Source: Parelaphostrongylus tenuis (taxonomy: Eukaryota; Nematoda; Chromadorea; Rhabditida; Metastrongylidae). Taken from it: a stretch of 64,000 nt of DNA. The DNA is taken from NCBI GenBank assembly GCA_019055375.1, contig JAHQIW010007042.1, forward strand, positions 27,307-91,306, read 5' to 3'. The position numbers and the translations under genes were made by a program. Below, one piece after another: positions 57,312-64,000 of this stretch; the stretch's first letter is position 1, and each line of letters begins with the position of its first letter. The notes below the pieces were generated by a model, which had not been told where the DNA came from, searched no databases, and was given only the letters and a program-made list of their open reading frames with translations.

Positions 57312-57552
57312 AGACCTGTGGCCAATAGTAATCTTTCGCATATCTGACGTCGTACAGATACATTAGAATCTTTTGCACTGACTAATATGTTTTGCAGGAA
57401 CTAAGGAGGATTTCAATCAAATACCTGTTTTTTTCGTCTCCAAATTGGAGGCATTTGCAACATTACCCTCAAAAATGCTATGTTGGGAAACCGTTTCACA
57501 GCCAAAATGTTAGGTCACCTCTTAAATTTTGGATTCCTTAAGTTTTGGCGCA

Positions 57553-58037
57553 AGAGCAATAAACACCAAATTTTTCAAAAAAAAATTAAATAAAAATGTT
57601 TTGTTGTGAACACTTTCGTGAGCAATTTTCCTATACTCGCTCTGAGATGAAGCTGTCGTGGGTAGAAATTGGTTTGCTAATCATGCACGATTGGAGCGTA
57701 AGATTAATGGAGCTCAATGTGGGTGCTCCGGGCGCGAATGATCCTCTAGACTGTTCTCTCAGCTTTGAACTCAGACAACCACTTCCTAGCCGTTCTTTCT
57801 GCAACCGTAACATTGCCCCGAGTTCCATTCATCTTGCTCGCCGCCTCACCAGCATTTTCTTCTACGCGCCAATCGTACATGAGTAGCATGCGATTTTGTT
57901 CCCATGACAATTCTGTTTTAGAGCAAGTATGGGCAGGTTGCATACCAAAATGTTTGCAAGAAAATGCGGAGTTGTACGACACATAGGCGATTTTGATTAG
58001 TTCTAGTTTACTTAATGAATTTGGCGTTTATTACTCT
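57553..58037 (-). mobile_element. Mariner-derived TIR element, internally deleted
   Basis: The inverted ends are agagcaataaacaccaaat (57553) and the complement of atttggcgtttattactct (58019-58037), with inner flanks also inverted (gctctgagatgaagctgtcg against 'cgattttgttcccatgacaattctgttttagagc'). The length of about 485 bases is far below a full mariner (about 1.3 kb). It keeps the transposase N-terminus but not the catalytic domain. The elements at 15064 and 18148 share its ends. Confidence 0.8.
57746..57982 (-). pseudogene. Mariner transposase N-terminus inside TIR element
   Basis: The frame reads MLLMYDWRVEENAGEAASKM, then NVTVAERTARKWLSEFKAE. The second part is the helix-turn-helix of mariner transposases (usual form xxVSERTxRxWFxKF). 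It ends after about 78 codons, before the GRP linker and the DDD domain. It could still bind ends but cannot catalyse. Confidence 0.75.
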
Positions 58038-58572
58038 AGTCCCAAAACTTATGAAGCGACCTAATATATCTTAGTGTTACGGTACATCAAATTACCAATG
58101 CTACTGTAACAGCTATGCACTGGAGGGAGGCACCTCAAATTATGGTCGAGTGTTTGTAAGCTTACGCACGGGCCTTCTTGCGACTATCAGCATCGAGATA
58201 GAAAGTAGTCGTTATAGCTATCACTTTCGCGTCTTTGGCAGCGCGAACGAATTAAATTTTGACAATGGTACCCTTTAGCTTGAACGGCACATCTTAATTG
58301 ATAGTTAAGTACTGCGACTAGAGGATTACACCACTCGGAATAATCAGACTCTTTGGAGTGCTACGAAATAAGATAAATATGTTTTTGCAAACAATAAGAA
58401 GTTTTACGTTATTATTTAAAAAAAAAGGAAAGCAGCGAAATTTTTCCAAAAGAGGTGATCCAAAGGCTGAATGCATGTGACAATGACTGAGCAAATTTAC
58501 ACTCAGACGTCAGAAACCAAAAACTAAACTGTAGCAACCTCGTGCGCGCTAAAAAAAATTTGTGCTGCATAT

Positions 58573-58880
58573 GAGCACATGTGGCGCAGTGGTTAGGGGC
58601 ACTCTGCCTCGCACACGAAGTCAGTGGTTCAATCTCGCGCTCATGGCTCACCAAGCCATCCGTCTTCCCGGCATAGGTAAATTGGTACCACACTGGTCTC
58701 AGACTGGTCTGGAAGGATAAGCAGCAGTGACTCGTTACAGCGGGAGGCCATTGCGAGTCATTGTAAAGGTCACATATGCATTCAATTACCTCAAATGAAA
58801 CGGAAAATTGAAGACGAATGCATGGCGCATCCCTCAGGGATTGATCTACACCGAGAGCCTTATCCTTTTTTTATGCTGCA
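58573..58880 (+). mobile_element. SINE S1, full-length copy
   Basis: It is close to the 3308-3618 copy, with A box 'tggcgcagtgg' and a changed B box 'ggttcaatctc'. The body and the 'tatccttttttatg' tail are complete. It lies directly before the TA-rich stretch at 58905. Confidence 0.85.
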
Positions 58881-58904
58881 TACCTCTTATTTACACATCT
58901 ACAA

Positions 58905-58907
58905 ATA

Positions 58908-58941
<34 letters not shown>

Positions 58942-59040
58942 GTTATATATACAATAGATACATTTATATTTCACATATTATATAAATTTTACATATATAT
59001 TAGCATTTATATGTATATATATACATATAATATGTATATG
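58905..59040. repeat. TA-rich low-complexity stretch
   Basis: A pure (TA)n of about 17 units followed by diverged 'atatgtatatatatacatat'-like sequence. Confidence 0.92.
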
Positions 59041-59049
59041 AATTTATAT

Positions 59050-59550
59050 GGGAAAGAAAGTGTGACTGTCAAATTTCCACAGACTTTTTAACAAGCCTTT
59101 TTCTAACTGTCATGGGTGTGATATCGTCCTAGAGGTGGCGACACTTGGTTAACGCTGTGGAAAGTTTTTTTTGCCTCAAGTCGTTAATGATATATTCGCT
59201 CCGATGAATAATTTCTGTGCAGTTTCAATGACATACATTGCTCGGAGAGCATCATATTTATTGTTGTTGATGTAGTGCTTTCACATGTTCTACTTTTCGC
59301 CGAATTCCCACTATCTCTTGGGAGATATACCATTTGATTCTGGCTCAGCTGTGAAGTTGAGCTCAGCTGCTTGTTTATGCGTTTTAATGGCTAGGACAGA
59401 AGTACTAGAGTGTCGACTAAGGGTCTAACAATAAGGTCTTAACTGAATGAATGAGTGATGCTGAGCTACACTCTCTGAAATGCACACTAATTCGTTGGTT
59501 GTGTCAGCGAACGAGGAGAGCTAAATAACAATTTCTTTAGTTTTATTCCA
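59050..59550. other. Unassigned region
   Basis: No recognised gene or repeat. Confidence 0.4.
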
Positions 59551-59551
59551 T

Positions 59552-60302
59552 GAACGCTACTGGTAATCTCCTCTTTAGAAGTCAGACTCCTTACCCATTA
59601 TACCACGTAGACTGCGCTGCTAGGAGATATTTCTTTGGTTATCAACACTAACGCGTTCTCACAAGCACCCTGAATGTTCAAAACGGTTACTGAGCGATGA
59701 GAAGTCCAACACTCTCAAAGACAGTCATTTGGATATAAGTGCACTGTGCGTTCTCAAAAATATGCACACGACTGTAAAATGCCAAACTTCTAGTCAAAAG
59801 TCAGATGCCTCACCCATAAAGCTACACAAACCACTCCACTGAAAACAGTAGTTTTGATGACATTCTCGAAAGTGCCACTGAATTACTCGAACAAATACTC
59901 TGCTAGGCCGAATAATAGTACGACTATGATTATATCGCACATATAAGTTGACTATGAAACATCCGAATACTACGAATAAAAATTTTAAAAAAATGAGCCC
60001 ACGGCCGGGGTCGAACCGACAATCTTCTGATTAGAAGTCAGACGCCTTATCCATTAGGCCACGCGGGCTGTTATATTTACAATTACTGCTTTGCTAATGT
60101 TTGCAATATCAACATTAACGCGTTCGAACAAACATTCTGAGTGTTCAAAACGGTCTATGAGCAATAAGATTTCTAACATCCTCAGAAACCGATACTTGGA
60201 CATGAGCGTAGTGCGCGTTCTCAAAATTATGCACGCGACAGGAATTGAATCGCAAACTACCAATCAGGAGTCAAATGCCTAATTCATGAAGCTACGCAAA
60301 GC
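59552..60302 (-). repeat. Tandem array of tRNA-Arg-like units, block 1
   Basis: Four tRNA-like segments lie about 215-235 bases apart: 59552-59614, 59768-59833, 59996-60068 and 60232-60302. They are joined by a related spacer (ttcgaacaa ... gagtgttcaaaacgg ... gcgcgttctcaaaa). All carry the same D-arm and anticodon-arm relics (agtcagacgccttatccatt), but only the third folds completely. The block recurs as 61600-62533. Confidence 0.75.
59996..60068 (-). tRNA. tRNA-Arg (TCT)
   Basis: The 73-base cloverleaf on the minus strand has acceptor GCCCGCG with CGUGGGC (seven pairs, one G-U), a D arm GGCCTAATGGATAAGGC, anticodon stem UCUGA/UCAGA around CUUCUAA (anticodon UCU) and T stem GUCGG/CCGGC around UUCGACC. 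No intron. A T follows the acceptor stem at the discriminator position, which is unusual for an arginine tRNA. Since it is embedded in a repeat, it could be a pseudogene that still folds. Confidence 0.8.
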
Positions 60303-60324
60303 ACTTGTACGGAGAGGCTGTTAG

Positions 60325-60600
60325 AATTTCAGGGCCAAATTAAGCTCTCAAAATTAGAAGAACTAATGTGACGATCCATACCTAACCACATCTTAATAAA
60401 TCGAAGGCTTTGCCTGACCGATGTTGCTTAAGAAGCTGTGAAGAGCATTCGCTAAGCCCACCGGAGCTTCGTCAATTATAAGATCAAGATCATTACAATC
60501 CGGCGCTCTGACGCGATATTCACAGCTTCTCGAAGAGCAGTGGAGATAATCATCCACAATTACTACTCGGATCTCCTTATTAGTCATGTCCTCTTACCGT
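60325..60600 (+). pseudogene. RTE fragment with internal deletion
   Basis: The endonuclease piece 'NRRLCLTDVA' (about 60390-60425) is joined directly to the linker and pre-RT piece (about 60465-60600; KIKIITIRRSD, then RRAVEIIIHNYYSDLL). About 500 bases of the element are missing at the join. It follows tRNA-array block 1 just as the longer RTE at 62600 follows block 2. Confidence 0.78.
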
Positions 60601-60604
60601 AAAG

Positions 60605-60897
60605 GATGAAGCTTTTGGCATTGGTTGATCCTCGAAGAATACACTCATCTTCATTTAGCATCATTTGAGCTGACTGAAGCATATCTAGCTCTTACTATTA
60701 GCAGCAGCCTACCGATATAGAGTCAGTGCCATTATCAACTCATACGAGCCTAGTACAGACTTACCAAACCAAATCCGGAAAGAAGGAAGGTTTGATCAGA
60801 CGTGAGCGCAAAATTGAACCACTGACCATTGATTCGTCGGCCACAATTACGCCGCAAAACACCTCTAACCACTGCACCATATGCGCTCTTAAGTAAT
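60605..60897 (-). mobile_element. Diverged SINE S1 copy
   Basis: All landmarks are present in reverse order: tail 'aaggatgaagcttttgg', 'tgatcctcgaagaatacact', body, then the head 'accactgaccattgattcgt' and 'acacctctaaccactgcacc' with 'atatgcgctc' at the end. Many substitutions. Confidence 0.65.
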
Positions 60898-60899
60898 TA

Positions 60900-61595
60900 C
60901 TAAAGTGCAATTTACAAAAAAAAATGAGACATACATCCGATTACCGAAATCAAAGCGGTTGGCTGATGTACGACTCACATATAAACTTTAATTGACAAGA
61001 TCAAGTGCTTAATGATTGAACTTTCTCGATTCCCTCGCCGAGTATACTGCCTACACGACAAGGTTATGGGTCGCGCACTAGAAACTGACTTGGAGACATC
61101 TAAAATTCGTTTAAATTCCCCTTCTCCAACACGACCATAGAATGTGGTACCTGTGCACTTCGAATGGATACGTATGCTCAATGGAAGAGTTCTGCACGGC
61201 AAGAAATACGCACGTGTGAAACGCAAAACTTCTCATTTTGCTGCAACGCCGTAAAAAAAGGCCTTCATAGAAAAGACAAACAGATTCTTGGATTTTTCGA
61301 GCTCTGAGTTATCAAGGATTACTAACAGTCAAAAGAAGGATTTCTGTTTAGCGAAATATAAGCTTGATAATCATAGAAGGAGGAGCGCTTGTGAAACAAA
61401 ATCTTATATTGAACGCTACAGCGCTATAACTAGGCTTTTCCGAAAAAGGAGCGTGTGGTGCCGTAGGCGAAAAATTGAGTTCTCGAATGATTCCTAACAT
61501 TCGAATGACATATTCTTGTTCTGAGAGAGGAGTCGTTTCTTCATTACGTGTTGTCCAACGGAAAAGAGCGATTTGTTGCTTGTTAGCACCCACTA
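60900..61595. other. Unassigned region with family E piece
   Basis: Family E phrases are present at about 61185-61500 in two successive diverged copies ('cacgtgtgaaacgcaaaact' and 'gcttgtgaaacaaaatctta', each followed by a 'caacgccgtaaaaaaaggcc' or 'tacagcgctataactaggct' block). No gene. Confidence 0.5.
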
Positions 61596-61970
61596 AACCA
61601 CTGTTGGAAGGGATCGACTATCAAACGTACACAATAGAAGGTTCTGTACCTTATCAATTAGACCACGCGAACTGCACTATTACCGAATATTTTTCTGCCA
61701 ATACTATCGATACTTACACATAAAGTTCAAACAAGCACTCCGAGTGTTCAAAACGGTCACTGGCCGATAAGAATACTAACACCTTCACAGGCCGACACTT
61801 GGAGTTGAGCATTTTGCGCGTTCGCAAATGTACGCACACGACTGTAATCAAATGGCAAACTTCTAATCAAAAGTCAGACGCCTCACCCATACAGCTGCAC
61901 AAGTCACTCCACTGACAATGATAGTTTTGATGACACTCTCAAAAATTACACTGATTAACTCGAACAAACT

Positions 61971-62118
61971 GACTCGGTCAGCGGAGGCCACCGCGAGTCA
62001 TTGTAAAGGCCAGATGTGCATTCAATCACCTCAAACGAAGTTAAAAACGGAGTCGAATGCATGGCGCATCCCTCAGGGATTGATCAACGCCGAGAGCTTT
62101 ATCCTTTATCCTTTTCAA
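61971..62118 (+). mobile_element. SINE S1, 5'-truncated copy inside the tRNA array
   Basis: It begins within the body (gactcggtcagcggaggcca) and is otherwise very close to 3470-3618, including 'ggcgcatccctcagggattg' and the tail. The phrase 'actcgaa' occurs at both edges (61958-61964 and 62118-62124), which may reflect target duplication. The matching place in block 1 (near 59890) has no insertion. Confidence 0.82.
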
Positions 62119-62226
62119 CTCGAAAAAATACTATTCTTGATTGAATAATAGTGCGACTATGAATAGCATTGAACTTACAAGCTAACTATCGGACATTGTA
62201 ATGCTACGCGTTTTGAAAAAGAGTCG

Positions 62227-62299
62227 AGCCCACGGCCGGGGTCGAACCGACAATCTTCTGATTAGAAGTCAGACGCCTTATCCATTAGGCCACGCGGAC
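62227..62299 (-). tRNA. tRNA-Arg (TCT), second copy
   Basis: It is identical to 59996-60068 except that the second acceptor base is T (GTCCGCG), giving a U-G pair. Anticodon UCU, D arm and T arm are unchanged. The flanks are those of the array. Confidence 0.78.
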
Positions 62300-62599
62300 T
62301 GTTCCATTGCATTCTCATTTACTACTTTACTAATGTTGCGATATCAACATTAACACGTTCGAACAAGCACGCTGAGTGTTCAAAAGTGTTACTGACCGAT
62401 AAAAATTCTAACATCCTGAGAGGCCGACATTTGAACGTTAATGTACTGCGCGTACGCAACAGTACGCACACAACAGAAATCGAACCGTAAACTTCCAGCT
62501 AAAAGTCGAACGCCTTACTCGTAAGGATACAAGCACTAGTACAGAGAGGCTGCTAAAATCTCAGGGCAAAAGTAGGCTGTCAAAATCGGAGTGGACTAA

Positions 62600-64000
62600 A
62601 GTGACGATCTGTACCTATAACGCACCAATACTTCCATACAAATCCGCTGCAGAAGATATTCTAATGCGAACAAGAAGGGTGCGACGTCATTGGCCTGACT
62701 GAGACGAAAAGATGCTACCCAATTCGCTATGTTTATTACACCGGAGAAAAAATTTTTCATAGAACATGCGATCGTAGTGGTGTTAGAGGCGTTCGCGTTC
62801 ACGTCAGAACGAGTCTGGCCATGAACATCGATTTCTTTGAACAGCTAACAACCCGGATCGAACGATTGCTGTTGAAACGATGTGAGATCCATGCCGGCAC
62901 TGAATATTCCTATTATATACGTAACAACGTCAAACAATAAGCAAGACGAAATCGCAGTGTTGTTTATGGCCTTAGGAAAGTTCTTTAAAGAATCCATACA
63001 TTCTTCAAGATTATCATTGCAGATCTTAATTCGAAAATTGGGTCTACAAGAACTCTTTGAGAACGTCACATTGGATCTTACAGACTAGAATGGATTGAAC
63101 AGGATTAGAGGCTCTGTGAGTTTATCATGTCGGCCATCTATGGTAATTCGCAGTTCCAAAAGCCTCACTGTCAGCGGTGGACAAAGGGATTTTCCGTTGG
63201 AGAGTATCATAACGAAATTGACCAAATCTCAGTAAATCAAATGTTCTGCATAACCGATATTGTTCCAACATTCTATGCGAGGTCGGAGTTTTGCTACTTA
63301 TGAGTAATATTCCATTTTCACGCTAAAGAGAGAACATCAACGTTCAAACGACGAAGTCGCCAAACTACCATAAACTGGGATATATTCAAAACATTAGTCG
63401 GCTCTTGGGAAGATACTGTCACCGAAAACAACGACGAAAAATACGACCAACTCGTCCAGTATTTTAGTGTCAGAGTAATGAAATACGAAACTTCGAGAAT
63501 TACCAACAGGCATTTGTCTCCAGAAACACTGGAATTGATACTGCAACGTGGTACCGCATGAGCTACAGGCAATCAAAACCTCACGTGCAAACTCTAAAAA
63601 CGCTGCAAAGAAGTGAATAAAAGAAGATTTTGAAGGGCGATGAGGACCACTGATGGACGAGACTGCGGAAACAAGAAAGAATTCCCGTAACCCACCGACT
63701 AAGCCAATCATGACACCAAGGTAATTGCATTCCGACGCTCTAACGGAGCAGTCGCACATTCCAGACAGGCAGTAAAGAAAATCAACAAAGATCACTGTTC
63801 TGATCTTCTCCATAGCCAAGTTCTCTTACCGATATCCTAAATAAAAGAAAGAGAAGTTATCGTTCAACGAGTTCCTTCCCTCAAAATCCCGCATGCTATT
63901 TTGTTGGTGAGAATCGAAAAATAACTAAAAGAAGGATAAGGCCATAACACCTAAAAATCTCTGACTCTTCACCTGTTAGACTGAAAGGTTTTCAATCAAT
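62600..64000 (+). mobile_element. RTE-type LINE, decayed, runs off the right edge
   Basis: From about 62630 the endonuclease is traceable in changing frames: 'KIGSTRT' near 63035, then CEFIMSAIYGNSQFQKPH, EYHNEIDQISVN and FCITDI (63115-63265). It is followed by the linker (about 63500-63800; 'ELILQRGTA') and the pre-RT piece (KINKDHCSDLLHSQVLL, 63780-63830). The catalytic SDH region is SEF here. Stops and frameshifts are frequent. It follows tRNA-array block 2, as the shorter RTE piece follows block 1. Confidence 0.82.

Larger units (their letters stand above)
57000..57316. mobile_element. Inverted pair of hammerhead ribozymes, second family
   Basis: The arms, about 57000-57075 and 57241-57316, are reverse complements over about 77 bases with one difference. 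The spacer of 165 bases has no coding capacity. Each arm contains a whole type I hammerhead (57006-57055 minus; 57262-57311 plus), so whichever strand is transcribed the RNA has one ribozyme in its 3' part. The stems and loops differ from family A and from the PLE ribozyme. No other copy is in this window and no terminal protein gene is near. Near-identity of the arms indicates recent origin, gene conversion or selection. Confidence 0.88.
61600..62533 (-). repeat. Tandem array of tRNA-Arg-like units, block 2
   Basis: Four tRNA-like segments correspond in order to block 1: about 61600-61672, 61834-61903, 62227-62299 and 62466-62533. The spacing between the second and third is enlarged by an inserted SINE piece (61971-62118). 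As in block 1, only the third segment folds as a tRNA. Blocks start about 2.05 kb apart and the third segments 2231 bases apart. Confidence 0.75.

Overview
The window reads as nuclear DNA of a nematode, most likely a clade V parasitic species of the hookworm type. The reasons are its AT-rich, intron-poor noncoding look, RTE-type LINE fragments, mariner and piggyBac remnants, a Penelope-like element with a GIY-YIG domain, and tRNA-derived SINEs. The species assignment is inference. I found no convincing host protein-coding gene in 64 kb. Every recognisable protein segment belongs to a broken transposable element.

Layout. 1-3.3 kb holds little that I can name. 3.3-5.9 kb has a tRNA-derived SINE and a minus-strand Penelope-like element (RT, zinc-finger linker, GIY-YIG, terminal hammerhead ribozyme). 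6.0-24.6 kb is a mosaic of non-coding segments, most of which recur in the same orientation at 31.8-54.1 kb; these are large, diverged segmental duplications with copy-specific insertions. Between the two blocks lie a minisatellite, a MITE, a 3'-truncated RTE element (27.8-29.65 kb) and a piggyBac remnant (30.2-30.9 kb). After the second block come a HHR-bearing inverted repeat (57.0-57.3 kb), a mariner-derived TIR element (57.55-58.04 kb), another SINE, and from 59.5 kb to the end a tandem array of tRNA-Arg-like units. That array is itself duplicated about 2.2 kb apart and runs into degraded RTE sequence that continues off the right edge.

Most interesting content. The window carries at least three unrelated sets of hammerhead ribozymes (HHRs). 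(1) A PLE-type HHR with a one-base-pair stem III sits at the 3' end of the PLE (4242-4276, minus, mutated) and in a second PLE remnant (41515-41549, plus, intact core). (2) A repeat family of about 320-bp units (here called family A) carries a type I HHR per unit; units stand head-to-tail (HHR spacing exactly 320 bp at 21.7 and 22.0 kb) and are also arranged as inverted pairs. The copy at 39472-39514 has a complete canonical core. (3) A 77-bp inverted repeat at 57000-57316 contains two canonical HHRs facing opposite ways. Family A looks like a retrozyme: a short non-autonomous, ribozyme-bearing unit that could be mobilised by PLE-type reverse transcriptase. A perfect 66-bp hairpin at 13371-13517 is built from family A sequence and turns round at the predicted ribozyme cleavage site, as expected if cDNA synthesis snapped back at the 5' end of a cleaved RNA. 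No RNA data were available; all ribozyme activity statements are predictions from base pairing and core identity.
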